Below, in pieces: positions 38,471-50,345 of a stretch of DNA of 64,000 bases (position 1 is its first letter; each line of letters starts with the position of its first letter). A program made the translations under genes and the position numbers. The notes beneath the pieces are model-generated. The model saw only the letters and a program-made list of their open reading frames with translations. It was not told the origin of the DNA and did no database searches. Location: NCBI GenBank assembly GCA_039881145.1, contig JAYKKI010000016.1, positions 7,961,001 to 8,025,000 on the forward strand, written 5' to 3'. The stretch is from Druceiella hillmani (lineage: Eukaryota; Arthropoda; Insecta; Lepidoptera; Hepialidae).

Positions 38471-39896
38471 TAACACCGGTACCAAAGAATTCCGTAAAAT
38501 TTTCTCCCAAACCGCGAAAGCTTACAGGGTAACAAGTAACGAAGTTCGGTTAGCTAATAAGTATTCCACACGTAAACCCTCTCCCATAAATAAACATAAC
38601 GTTGAATTTAAAATGCTTTAGGGTCTGAAGGGACCGTGCAAAATTAGATTTATGAAAGGATAAAATCGAGTGTATAGGGATCAAACCAGAGTTTATTTAT
38701 ACATGGTTTAAGGTTAAGTATTTAAAACGCAACACCTGCATGGATGTTAAATTTATGTCAAATTTATTTAAGATTTTAAATGAATCGTCTGCTTAGAATA
38801 GTAAAATGTAAAACTTAAGAAATATTATACAATTTTAATATATAATTATGACATTGTTATTAGAACGTTCATGCGTTATAATTACCCTTAATAGTAGTTG
38901 ATAAAAATCGATAAAATTATATTTTATGACATATCTTGTGTACTAAAAATTTCTCTTTCCTTTGGTATATAGTTGCTAGTTATTGTAAAAAAAATAATTA
39001 TCTTTATAATACCATCTCTGTTTATTAACTTAAATACAAATCTTTTGTATTTATATTGGCTTTCGCTTGCGTCTTTGCAAGGGTTGTAACAGGAAAATGT
39101 GAAAAACTTTTTTTAAAGAAAAATAGTTATTATATTTACGAATCAGGTCAGTTACGTAGGTACGAGGTATTATTTTGAACATAATTTGTCAGATCTGACT
39201 CTTAAGATATGTTGTGGTGCAGTGCAGTGCATCACGCAATTTACGCGACCGTAGTTTGGACTAAAATTCTGTGCAGTAATTAACCTATGAATTTGATATA
39301 TTAAATGGAACACATTCCGCTATTTTCAAAATTAAGTTTCAAAAATATTTCCAGAACTTCATTGATTTGACTTACATTGGGAAATTGTGAAACTATTTGT
39401 CGTTATAACGATTATTTTGTGTTATCTATTGACGATAGTATATGTGGCAACAAACTTTCAGCAGCACAATCAGTTTTTCTTAGGTGGGTATAACTTATTT
39501 CAGCATTAATATTCATTGTCCTCTTCCTGTAAATAATAGCGCAATTATATGTGATAAGACATTTTAAATTAAAATATGTATTATTTATATGATGAATTAA
39601 ATTAAATTCCTTTAAGTTGAAAGAAAGACAAATAAACTGACAATTTTTTATATCATTTCGACTTTTATTAGTTTAGAGATAGGTTCGTATTTGTACAATT
39701 TCTGTTTCTGGTATTGTTTATATTTTTCTATTAGAATTGTGTGTTTATTTTTAAAGATACGAAAACATTTTCTGTCCCAATACTGACTAATTTAGTTTAT
39801 AAATATTCTCTTAGAACAACACATTAGTCTATTCTTTTAAAAACTATTTATCTTTACTAAGTAAGTGTTATGTATATATATACATATATATATATA

Positions 39897-39945
<49 letters not shown>

Positions 39946-42221
39946 CTGATTCGTAATATACTACATAAATTAGATTTATATGTTGAAGTTTGCGAACACG
40001 TTCTTGTGTTGTAAAAAATTATATTAAACAAATAACTTCATCTTTTTAAAATTTGTTATACTGAAAATATCCTTACGTCTATTGTCCTTTTTTGTTGATA
40101 AATGTAACACGCTCAGATTTAATATTTTGATTTTAGTCGAAAAGAGATAAATAAAAAAAACTTGAATATATTTTTCGTATTAAATCTTTGTATCTTTATA
40201 TTCTGTAATATTTTCAGAATTTTTGGCGGATCGATTTTAAAATATAGGTTGATCGTAATATGCAAATGATTAAGTGTTTTATTTTTGAAGTAATGAAAAT
40301 TCTGAACCTTGAATTCGGTATTTGAACGAGAATAAAAATAAGCAATGTTAAAAATAATGTCGAAGTCCATAATCTAGTGTATCCAGAATAATAAACGCAA
40401 ATCACGTTTGTAGCAATGTTAATGAACATTATGCCTTAGAACTTTGTTAGATATTCGACACGTATTATTCATGTTAAAAAAACAAAGTGTCAATACTTTT
40501 GAGCAATTTCTACACCGATTTTCTACACGAACCAATGTTATTTAAGCACGCTCGTTATACATTAACATTTGTCAAAGTTATAAAAAATATATTTCACAAA
40601 TTGTTATAAATAAATATCAGTCGACCATTCCACATTGTTTTTAATGAGTTCATTTTTATTCGCTGGTTAGTTGGCGTGATAATGAATGATTTGAGAATAT
40701 AATACATATTACAGGAACCGTGCACCTTGTGAATATTTATAACTATCGATGCTAATATGCACTACAATGTACACGTAAAGAGGCGTAAGTAAAAAAGACG
40801 TTGATTTTGTCGACATATGACAGTTTCTGAATCTTCTACAACTTTATCGATATCGATATCTTCGGCCCATGATGAGTACGTAGACTGTTTCAGAAATGAC
40901 TAGCAAGTTCAGCGCTAAAGGTAAACGATAAACCGTGCGCATCGATACAAAAGGGATGTTGTTGTATGGTATGTTTGGTTATTGTAGTGATCAGAATGTA
41001 AATATTGTACTAGAATAGATTTATAAATATTTTCCCATATTACTAAATTTTCTGATTTAACCATTGCAGTTGACTGGCAGAAATTCCTCATGTGGCAATA
41101 GGTTTGATAAATGTACATACAATTTTATTTGTGTATAAAAGTTCGGAATAAATAAATAAGTAAAATAAATAATACGCTATTTAAATTGAGAAAATATGTG
41201 TATATTGGTCGCCGAAAGACAATTTTAAACAATGTACTTATGGAATCGTCGCAATACGAACTTGATGCACGTTTGGCCGGTTATAAGTTACACTAAGTAA
41301 TATTTTACGAATATTATTCATGTTCGCAATGTATACATGTAGGTTATAACATATATTTGTACAGATGTCTACTCCATCAATAATATTGAAAAGCATTAAA
41401 GTGGGTTTCCATTAATCTGGCAAATATATCATAATTCCCAAACTTTTGACACATTTAATATTATATTTTCATTAATAATTGTTACCCGTGACTCTGTCGG
41501 CGTAAAAATTGATTTATGACCGAATTTGAGTGAAAGCATAAAAAGTATTGGTAAATGATGCTTTGATGAAGAAGTTGTTTACTTAAAATATTAGGTATTG
41601 TTTATATTGACAAGATACCTCAACTTTCTTAATTATTAGTCAAGGGTATATTTAACACAGTGAGTAAATTGTCTTTGGTAATAATTTTTACGCTACTATC
41701 ACATAATCGTAACTAATTAAAATATTTAATTAAAAAAATAGCCGTCTACTGTGCATAGTTAGAAGTAAAATATTTGGTCTGAAATATTTAAAGCAAATCA
41801 GCAGTAGTGCACACCATAAAAAAGGTTTTGCCTTATTTAATAAAGAAGAGTTTATTTTTCTGAAAAAAATATCTTAATATATGTTTGTTTGTAATACATT
41901 ATGTTAGTGTACAATTTTATTTTAAAAATAGGTATATTCCTTAAATAGCTGTTGAATACAAAACAAACAATGAATCAAACAGAAATACTTTTATATTTTA
42001 CTAGGTTACATATAAGACATTTTAGAAAGTAGACATAATGAATGAAGCATTTACAACAGTGAAATGTGTATGGAAGGGAAAACTGGAAAACGCTTCACAC
42101 TTATGAAAGCTGTTTAAATGTGGAGAAATGATGTTAATATCAATATATATTAAGAAATACGAAGCTAAAAGTGATAACAATTGCAATACCATCAACAAAG
42201 TTTAAAACATTCAACAATAAT
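38471..42221. other. AT-rich DNA, no gene seen
   Basis: Nothing recognised apart from the (TA)n array at 39868. Minus-strand frames at 40119-40429 are Phe/Ile-rich chance frames. Confidence 0.6.
39868..39944 (+). repeat. (TA)n microsatellite, interrupted
   Basis: TA runs are broken by tacata and attta. Confidence 0.97.
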
Positions 42222-42500
42222 TTCTCTTATTGAATATATTTGGCGTTAATTATGTAGAAATTCATTATTCACAATTAAATGAAACTACGTGATGTAGTAT
42301 TATTTCTACTTTCTTTAATTTCTTTACCACGACCTAGGTTTTGTTGTATTACAACATCTTCAGGTGGGCTATTAGCAAAGATCTTTGCTAATATCCCACC
42401 TGAAGATGTTGTAATACAACGAAACCTAAGTTGTGGTAAAGAAATTAAAGAAAGTAGAAATAATACTACATCACGTACTTTCATTTAATTGTGAATAATT
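42222..42500. mobile_element. Foldback (palindromic) element, copy 2
   Basis: The left arm acaattaaatgaaactacgt ... ttcaggtgggctattag and the mirrored right arm ctaatatcccacctgaagat ... actttcatttaattgtgaat meet at gcaaagatctttgc (about 42373-42386). The almost exact dyad makes the two strands encode nearly the same 69-residue frame (42275-42484 minus and 42279-42488 plus; both contain ITTSSGG, LAKIFAN, GKEIKESRNNTTSR). The left flank tatttggcgttaattatgta extends the match to copy 1. No target-site duplication was identified. Confidence 0.88.
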
Positions 42501-42579
42501 TCTTTTCTCGCAACTTTTTAAGACATCAGTTAAGATAGTTGTCGTGTGACAGTAAGATCCCAAAATTATTATAATTTTT

Positions 42580-43935
42580 TTATTGAAAATAATTTTTTTT
42601 TAAACGGTTAACATAACATGAATTTAAAAGTTGGTAAAAAATACTTTTTGCTTTTTTTTAAACAAAATGAAGTGTGGAGAAATACCTAATTTTCCTGTAA
42701 TGTTAATTGCACGATTTTCGAGAGCGATTCTTACCAAAACTAAACGGTAAATATTATTTCATATCATTTTATATTTATTTGTTTTTTTAAACAAATCGCT
42801 CGATCGTCGCATCGAGCGATTGAAAAAAATGAAGTATGGTGAAATCACTACTTTCTTTTAATGTTAATTATTCAATTTTGGGAGCGATTTTTACCAACAC
42901 GGTAAATAATTTTTTTCCAAAATGTTAACATTACATCACTGACTTAGTTTTTTAGATAAATCACTGAATGCGTTTTGTTAAATAGAATGCAATGTGTGGT
43001 GAAATATGTTTGTAATGCATCTGTACTGTTGACTGTACAATTTTTGAGAGTGATTTTTACCAAAAATGATTTTTTTCAAAATATTAATATAACATCTTTT
43101 TACATTAACTTAGTTTTTTAGACAAATCGCTCGACGAGTTTTTTGAATAAAATGAAAGTGTGATGGAATAATTACTTTTTCTGTAATGTTAATTGTACCA
43201 TTTTTGAGAGGGATTTTGACCAAAAATAAACGGTAAATATTTTTTCAAAATATTAACATAACATCATTTTACATTAACTTAGTTTTTTTAGACAAATCTC
43301 TTGACACGTTCTTTAAATAAAATTAAAATGTGGTGGAATAACTATTTCTTCTTTAAGGTTAATTGTTCCATTTTTAATAGCAATTTTTACAAAAATAAAC
43401 GGTAAATATACTTTTTTGCAAAATGTTAATATGATATCATTACACATTAACTTAGTTTTTTAGACAAATCGCTCGATGCGTTCTTTAAATGAAATGATAA
43501 TGTAGTGGAATAACTACTTTTTCCATAATGTTAATTGTATCATTTTTGAGAACAATTTTTACCAAAAACAAATGGTAAACATTTTTTTTTTCAAAATATG
43601 AACATAACATAATTTTAGATTAACTTAGTTTTTTAGACAAATTGCTCTACGCGTTTTTTTAATAAAATGAAAATATGGTGGAATAACTACTTTCCGTAAA
43701 GTTAGTACCATTTTAAGAGTGATTTTTACCAAAAATAAACGGTAAATATTTATTTCAAAATGTTAATATAGCATTATTTTACATTAACTTCGCTTTTTTG
43801 ACAAATCGCTCGACGCTTTAAATAAAATTAAAAATATGAGTAAATTATTACTTTTCCTTAAAGTTAATTTTGCAACTTTTGAGAGCGATTTTTACTAAAA
43901 CTAAGCACTAAATAATTTTTAAATTAATTTAGATA
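42580..43935 (+). repeat. Diverged ~157-172-bp tandem repeat, about eight copies
   Basis: Recurring landmarks are gagagcgatttttaccaaaa, taaacggtaaata (42742, about 42899, about 43220, about 43395, about 43735), cattaacttagttttttaga, caaatcgctcgacgc and atgaaaatgtggtggaataa. Spacing varies from about 157 to 172 bp and divergence is clear, so this is an old array. It lies between a 17-bp inverted pair: gttaagatagttgtcgt at 42529-42545 and its complement at 43994-44010. Confidence 0.85.
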
Positions 43936-43974
43936 TTTACAGTTTGAATAATATATCCAAAAATCAGCGAATTT

Positions 43975-44700
43975 CGTCGATGATGTATTTAATACGACAA
44001 CTATCTTAACGTGAGATTCCGTCGCCACTGTGCATAAAAAGTGATTGTAGGATTGCAGCAAAAACAAATCGAGCGGCTGCAATTACACTTCGCAAGCGAC
44101 CTTCACTCGGCCGGTGCGACTTTCGTCTATAACGTATTTTGTACAACTATCTTAAAGTCAGATTCCATCGCCACTGTGCATAAAAATTAAGAGTAGGATT
44201 GCGACAAAAACATATAGAGCGGCTGCAATTACACTTCGCAAGCGACCTTCACTCGGCCGGTGCGACTTTCGTCTATAACGTATTTTGTACAACTATCTTA
44301 AAGTCAGATTCCATCGCCACTGTGCATAAAAATTAAGAGTAGGATTGCGACAAAAACATATAGAGCGGCTGCAATTACACTTCACAAGCGACCTTCACTC
44401 GGTCGGTGCGACTTTCGTCTGTAACGTATTTTGTACGACAACTATCTTAACGTCAGATTCCGTCGCCACTGTGCATAAAAATTAAGAGTAGGATTGCGAC
44501 AAAAACATATAGAGCGGCTGCAATTACACTTCGCAAGCGACCTTCACTCGGTCGGTGCGACTTTCGTCTATAACGTATTTTGTACGCCAACTATCTTAAC
44601 GTCAGATTCCGTCGCCACTGTGCATAAAAAGTGAGTGTAGGATTGCAGCAAAAACATATCGAGCGGATGCAATTACACTTCGCAAGCGACCTTCACTTGG
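43975..44700 (+). repeat. GC-rich ~146-149-bp tandem repeat, five copies
   Basis: The landmark tcgccactgtgcataaaa occurs at 44022, 44168, 44314, 44463 and 44612 (steps of 146, 146, 149, 149). Each unit holds gagcggctgcaattacactt, cgcaagcgaccttcactcgg, gtgcgactttcgtc and caactatcttaa. Units are nearly identical and far richer in GC and CpG than the flanks. The last unit runs without a break into the unique GC-rich stretch at 44700-44960. Confidence 0.93.
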
Positions 44701-44960
44701 TCGGTGTCAGGCATCGGCGCTCACTTTCACTGCTCTCGAACAGACTTTCACCGTTTCCTTCGGCCGATGAGGACAAGGCGCGCGGTTATGCAAACGGAAT
44801 GCCGCGACCGTACGGTATATGTCAATTATTCGCTATCTCATACTCGTCTCCCTTCGTTTCTCGACGTGACTGTGCGGAGAAAATTGGTGGCGACTTTAAT
44901 CCGATATTATCTTCGAGTTTGATGGATTGGTTTTTACTTTTTTTGCTTCGGTAAGGACAA
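44700..44960. promoter_or_regulatory. GC- and CpG-rich unique island (possible promoter or 5' exon)
   Basis: This stretch (gcatcggcgctcactttcac, gaggacaaggcgcgcggtta, gccgcgaccgtacggtatat, ctcgacgtgactgtgcggag) contrasts sharply with AT-rich surroundings and ends at a possible donor, ttcg|gtaagg (44949). Open frames of 72 and 107 codons cross it, but the longer begins on GTG and both run through the tandem repeat or overlap, so coding is not supported. A transcription start with an untranslated exon is one reading. Confidence 0.3.
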
Positions 44961-45394
44961 TGTGATCGATGACGTAGGAGGAAAAGTGCGGCGTGTCTGT
45001 GTTACTTATCTCTTATTTAGATTTTCATCAAAATTTTTGCTTTGTACTTTGTTACGTCTTATACAGATAAATTTATTTTGATGTTTGGACGATTTGTGAT
45101 ACTGGGTAGACGGATTGCTTTAAGTAAAATATTTTCATTGGCAGGTTTTTTATAAATATTTTAAAAGAGTTTCATATTTTTTTTAGATTCAACTTTTAAT
45201 TTTTTCAATTTAATTGTTTACTCATATAATAAGTAAATCGAGATCTCGTTGTTAGTTTGTAGAAGACTAAGAATACGTCGCAGATTAAAAATCTGATAAT
45301 ATTATGTAAAGGCAAATAAGTTTATATTTTTGCGTGGAAGCTTCGGCAGCTCAAAGGAATAAATAACATAAAATGTAGGATATTCTCATAATAA

Positions 45395-46115
45395 TTTATA
45401 TATTAATACGTGAAGAGAAAACTTAATGTTTCTTTTTAAGCATATTGCGTACATGAAGGAGTGTAAGATGAAGGCTATTCTCATAATAATTCGTACATGA
45501 AGGAGTGTAAGATGAAGGCTATTCTCATAATAATTCTCACAATAATAGTGTAAAATGAAGGCTATTCTCATAATAATTCGTACATGAAGGAGTGTAAGAT
45601 GAAGGCTATTCTCATAATAATTCTCACAATAATAGTGTAAAATGAAGGCTATTCTCATAATAATTTATATATCAATACGTGAAGAGAAAACTTTACATTC
45701 CTTTTTAAGCATATTGTGTACATGAAGGAGTGTAAGACAGTTTTAGTTAAAAATGTCAGATTAACTGAATAAGTTTTACGCAAGCGAATAAGAATCAAAC
45801 TTAAATCAATAATGAATTACATTCAAATTTCGTCGCTTGGCGACCACTAGTTTATTTAAATGTCTATCTATTAATTGGAGCATTATATATTATTACGTGA
45901 AGAGAAAACTTTACATCCCTTTTTAAGCAAATTGCGTACATGAAGGAGTGTGATATAGTTTTAGTGAAAGAATGGTAAAAACGTCAGATTGACTGAATAA
46001 GTTTTACACTAACGAATAAGGATCAAACTTAAAAAAATAATGAATTGCAGTCGAATTTCGATAACTGGGCGACTACTAGTTTATATAAATGTCTATATAT
46101 TAATTGGGGGATTAA
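45395..46115 (+). repeat. ~227-bp tandem units with a nested minisatellite
   Basis: The unit start acgtgaagagaaaact recurs at about 45410, 45676 and 45896, each followed by tttttaagca and gcgtacatgaaggagtgt. The last two units also share gaataagttttac and cgactactagttta. In the first unit the segment atgaaggctattctcataat has expanded into at least five irregular copies (45468-45660), which creates a long minus-strand open frame by periodicity. Confidence 0.85.
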
Positions 46116-46640
46116 TTATATCTAAGATAAAACAATATATATGCAGGCAACCCTTAGATAAATTAGAATATTAATTTAATTAAACCCTCACATATGTAAA
46201 TATATTTAGTATGAAACAAAATACAAATATTTATTCTAAATTTAGCGAAGATGCAGGTGTTTTATTACGTAAATCTGTAAATGTTTTATTAGAATAAGAA
46301 AATATGTGACATTTGTAAAATTCAAGAGAAAATAAATTTTGTTAAAATTATTAAAATTAATATTGTGTAGTAAAAGATAATTTAGGCGGAATACGATTTA
46401 AAATGAATTACCAAAATATTGATGAATATCAACCATAAATCAGATAAGAAATTGATTCCTATTTCATATTTTTTCATAATGGCATCCTTGCTACTGACAT
46501 ATTCTCGCTACTGTTCGCTACTGACATATTCTCTAAAATTTTCTTTGAAAAACACAACATTCGCCAGGTCACTTGTTATATAATGAAACACAACAGAAAT
46601 CTCCTTGATTCAGGAGTTTGCCAAATTTATAATGACCTTT

Positions 46641-46859
46641 TCATTTCATGTTGCCACTTTGCAAAATTCCGCATTTCCTTGTCATAAAGCCATAAATCCA
46701 TTTAACAAAGTCCGGGAGTGATAACTGAGTATCCAAAGTCTTTACAATCGACAGGGGATAAGCTATTTCGCAAGCGGCAAATGATTTTCCTTTCACACCA
46801 TTTAAAGCTGAGCTATATTTCGTATTTGGTTCTATAGTATCGATTGAATTCGTCGTCAT
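46641..46859 (-). CDS. Unrecognised 72-codon open frame
   Basis: This frame has a true ATG start (MTTNSIDTIEPNTKYS...), mixed amino-acid composition with Trp, Cys, Gly and Pro, and normal-looking codons, unlike the Ile/Tyr/Lys/Phe-rich chance frames around it. It ends ...FVKWIYGFMTRKCGILQ and then a stop. No signal peptide, membrane segment or family motif was recognised. No splice sites or partner exons were found, and no promoter is evident. It may be a fragment of an old mobile element or a chance frame. It sits just outside the left arm of the large inverted repeat that starts near 47055. Confidence 0.15.
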   Translation of the reverse strand: MTTNSIDTIEPNTKYSSALNGVKGKSFAACEIAYPLSIVKTLDTQLSLPDFVKWIYGFMTRKCGILQSGNMK

Positions 46860-47054
46860 TTACGGCGGAAGTTATACTACGTGATGGTAGAAAGGCTAGC
46901 TACGTTTTAATATTACACGGAAGAATACGGATGTGTATAATGATACTATGTAGGCGTATATATAATTTGCCAGCTTGAAGTGAAAGCTACGTGAATGTGA
47001 ACTGCATAGTAAATGGGCCTTAACGTAATATCGGTTGCGTGAGGTTTATAATGA

Positions 47055-47570
47055 GCATAATAGCATTTACGTTGCAGACGTAAATTTAATCTAGCAATAT
47101 TAATGTAACGCGTTTATTGCTTATTATTAAGAAAGAATTAAATAAACAAACCTATTCACTGAATATTGGAAAAAAATGTTAAATTTATTACAATATTAAA
47201 TGTAAATTACATTAAATTGATTACCGTAAGTTTAGATTAATTTTACAACTTTTGTGACATAAGAGCATATTTTGAATATTTAAATTTAATTTTATAGTAG
47301 GATCCATAGAATGAAAAAGAATAATTGGCATTAAATCTTATTTATTATTTTGGAAGTTTATATTGATAACTTTGACGAAACTATCTATTTATTTTGGAAG
47401 TTAATTTTCATAGTTTTGACCCTAAAAGAGAAAAATGATGACTGAAAAATGTTTTTAAAATCAACATGTTTATTTTTAAGATTAAGATGATATTATTCAA
47501 AATATAAATATACATACATACATTTATATGCATGCTCTTATTCCTAAAGGAATGATTTTTAAATTTAAAA
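47055..47570 (+). repeat. Left arm of a ~4.2-kb inverted repeat
   Basis: It matches the reverse complement of 50745-51225 along almost its whole length. Shared stretches include gtttattgcttattattaag, aaagaattaa, cctattcactgaatat, ttaaatttaattttata, accctaaaagagaaaaatga, aagattaagatgatattatt and gcatgctcttattcc. This arm carries an extra internal duplication around atttattttggaagtt (47342-47402). Confidence 0.85.
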
Positions 47571-47676
47571 AAATAATTCTGTTCCAAGTAAAGTATTCTC
47601 TGTTCGTCTTCTTGTATAGGCTACAAGAATCATAAAGATCGATTGAATAATAGAGACGTGAAAATAAGACAAACAA

Positions 47677-47713
47677 ATAAACAAACAGTCTAACTTCTAG
47701 ACTGTTTGTTTAT
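47677..47713. repeat. Perfect 16-bp inverted repeat with 5-nt loop
   Basis: The arm ataaacaaacagtcta and its exact complement flank the loop acttc. It lies just inside the left arm of the large inverted repeat. Confidence 0.9.
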
Positions 47714-48282
47714 ATTATAAAATATTAATTGTTAAGATTATTACTAGTTAGGATTATGATTAGTCCCTAAAGAAAATTTTGCAAGTCAGTGTAACTAAAA
47801 ATTTCAATAAAACTACTTTGAAATAATATGAAAATAATGATTATTAAAAAGTAGACTATTTACATAAAAATGTACATACCTGTATATTAAGAAGTTGTAT
47901 TGATTTTTAATAGGTTCTATACATATGTGGTATGCAGTTTCGACTGCGTTGTGAATAAATATTTATAATTAGAAGGTATTTTAAAAAAAATATAGCCATG
48001 AACTTCCTCCATTTTTGAAATAATGTTACGTAAGTTAAATGAGTGATCCAAATGGAAAATATTTTCAGTAGGTTAAATATTTTCCGGTTTAACAAGTAGA
48101 CTACCGCGTATGATAATAGGGATTTAAATTCATCTTAGTCCATTTAGATTAATTTCCAAATATTTTGTAATAAAGTGTCCCCTTAGTAAATTGGCGAAAA
48201 GAGTTGATCCAACGATCATTCGATATACTCAAGCAGAACGTGTACTTTATAATTAAATATAGGTACATAAAGTTAATATGCA

Positions 48283-48345
48283 AGTGGCACAGGGGTTAAG
48301 GTACATAGCTATCGTGCAGAAGACAAGGGTTCGCGCTCAAATATT
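48283..48345 (+). mobile_element. tRNA-like SINE head
   Basis: A box A-like stretch (tggcacaggggttaaggta) is followed about 30 bp later by a box B-like stretch (agggttcgcgctc), with spacing typical of RNA polymerase III promoters in tRNA-derived SINEs. It does not close into a tRNA cloverleaf, and AT-rich DNA follows, so a SINE relic is more likely than a tRNA gene. Confidence 0.45.
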
Positions 48346-48818
48346 ACATTTTTCTCAATTATTTAATATTATTTATTAATTAAAAAATATTTAGGGTTGT
48401 TCATTCCTAGTAATTAATATTCTTCACGAAATATCTTACTTGTAAATTTACACAAAGATTTTAGTACTTATCCCCGTAGAGTAATTATTCTTTGCAAAAT
48501 ATTAAAAAATGGTCAAAATTCTTGTCGATGGAATTCAAAACCGCTCTATTCTAGTGATATAAATAATGAACTTCGTAATCAATAAGTTACTAATTGATTA
48601 TTTAACTATGATGACTTTTTATCATCCAATGTTATACAGATATACCAAATTAGTACTGGCGAGAAGAAAAATATATATATTGATATTAAAATATATATTG
48701 AGAAAAATATATATTGAGATATAAAAATATATATAGAGAGAAAAATATATATTCCTGAAGAGGGCATTGTTTGAAATATAAATTTTATTTTTTTATATAC
48801 ATATGATCAGATATATAT

Positions 48819-48877
48819 AATATATATTATAAACAATAGAAACAAACTAGTTGTTTCTATTGTTTATAATATATATT
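48819..48877. repeat. Perfect 27-bp inverted repeat with 5-nt loop
   Basis: The arm aatatatattataaacaata plus gaaacaa is exactly mirrored by ttgtttctattgtttataat plus atatatt around the loop actag. It follows an irregular (aaaaatatatattgaga) repeat at 48668-48755. Confidence 0.95.
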
Positions 48878-50044
48878 CGATTCTAACAAATGTTTTGCTA
48901 TTGATATCAATAAACGTAACTAATTTTTTTTAAATGTTTTTTCTATCCTTCTTTAATCTGTGGGAAGAAATAAAGGTAAAAGAATCTGTTCAGTGGATTT
49001 CTAAAATGTTCAAATGAATCGAGTGACAATGTGTTTTATATCTTCAGATATAAATATTTTTCGAGAATACTTGCGACAGACATTAAAGAAATGTTTTGAT
49101 ATGACATGTCGCTGCTCAATTTCGTAGCAACTGATTGTTATATAGTGAGCATAGTTCTTTTATATAAATTTTCAACCTTTTGAAATAATTAATGTAACAA
49201 ATCTGAATTTTAATACATAGTTCAGAAAAAATTAACTAATAATCTATTTTTAGTAATTACCTCTAATTTGAAAGTTTATCTAAAACAATTGACTTATAAC
49301 TGAAATTTGAACAATTTCCCAATTTGTTCTATGGGATTTTGAATTATAATTTATTATACATCCAGGTACTTACTCGTCTGTTTTAGAAGAAAAAAATTCT
49401 GTGGAAAATTAAGAAGAATTAATTAAATACATGAAGACACGGTAACCAAATTCGGATGGAAAAAAATGCCAAAATACTTTTAACGCCCTCTTTTATAAAT
49501 ACCTTGACATTTGTTAATCATTATTAATGTATTAAGTCAAGATTTTGAATTTATAAATAGAGTTATAATTACGATTAAAAAAAATAAAAACCTGTATAAG
49601 AAGAGTACTAAAATATTTAAAATCTTGCTGAAAAAAGAAAATGCAAATAATTTTTTTTATTATGTATAAAAAAACAAATAACAATAGAAAATACAGCGAT
49701 ACATAATATTGCATGAATATTATAATTATTTCACTTCTGTATCATTTGAAATGCAATATACACAATTATGATAAATGTAATTGTTCTCAATGTAATTGTG
49801 TTCCTTATGTTTTTGTCACGTTCATTGAGATTGATAAATAAACACTTTGAAAAACGTCATTGTAAATAGTTAGTACTGAGTTGTGTGGAAGTGAATACGT
49901 ATTTACTATATTATTATTACTACGCTACTATATTATAAAAATAACTACGTCACCCTTGATGTGCATAATACAACACTACTTGTTTCCACCGTCATACATT
50001 ACTTAATGCTGTATTGATCTCAAATTAATTGCTTATTTAGAGCA

Positions 50045-50345
50045 TTAGCCATTTGAACATTCCTCTCTGTCTCCGTGATACAGATAACTGGTCTGTTTTA
50101 GATATTTACAGCGGAGTGCGTCGGAGCGGACCGGCCCCGTTAGGCTCGCGACGCGCGGGAGCCGACAGCCGACGCTCGATTTCTCCTGACCTTGATTCGT
50201 CAGCGATACGACCGCGTCGAATGGTAGACGCTCAGCCACGGCGCATTCTCGTCGGACCGTGAATTCCTCGGTCTTTGACGCGAGGCGTCTTCGAACGACA
50301 GCTTTTGTTTGATTGGCCGCCAGGCGCTTGGGAATCTTCGGGTTT
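50045..50345. promoter_or_regulatory. CpG-rich island with inverted CCAAT box (possible promoter or 5' exon)
   Basis: It contains dense CpG text (ggagcggaccggccccgtta, ggctcgcgacgcgcgggagc, gacgcgaggcgtcttcgaac) and gattggccgcc at 50311-50321, an inverted CCAAT motif. It is about 6.3 kb upstream of the cadherin exon on the same strand and could be that gene's promoter, but no joining exon with the right phase was found: the nearest plausible donor (gaa|gtaaat, 50398) would follow an in-frame TGA. It lies inside the large inverted repeat (47055-51225). Confidence 0.35.

Noticed and set aside
44631..44954. 107-codon and overlapping 72-codon frames as genes
   Set aside because: The longer starts on GTG inside a tandem unit, and the two frames overlap in different phases; openness is expected in GC-rich DNA.
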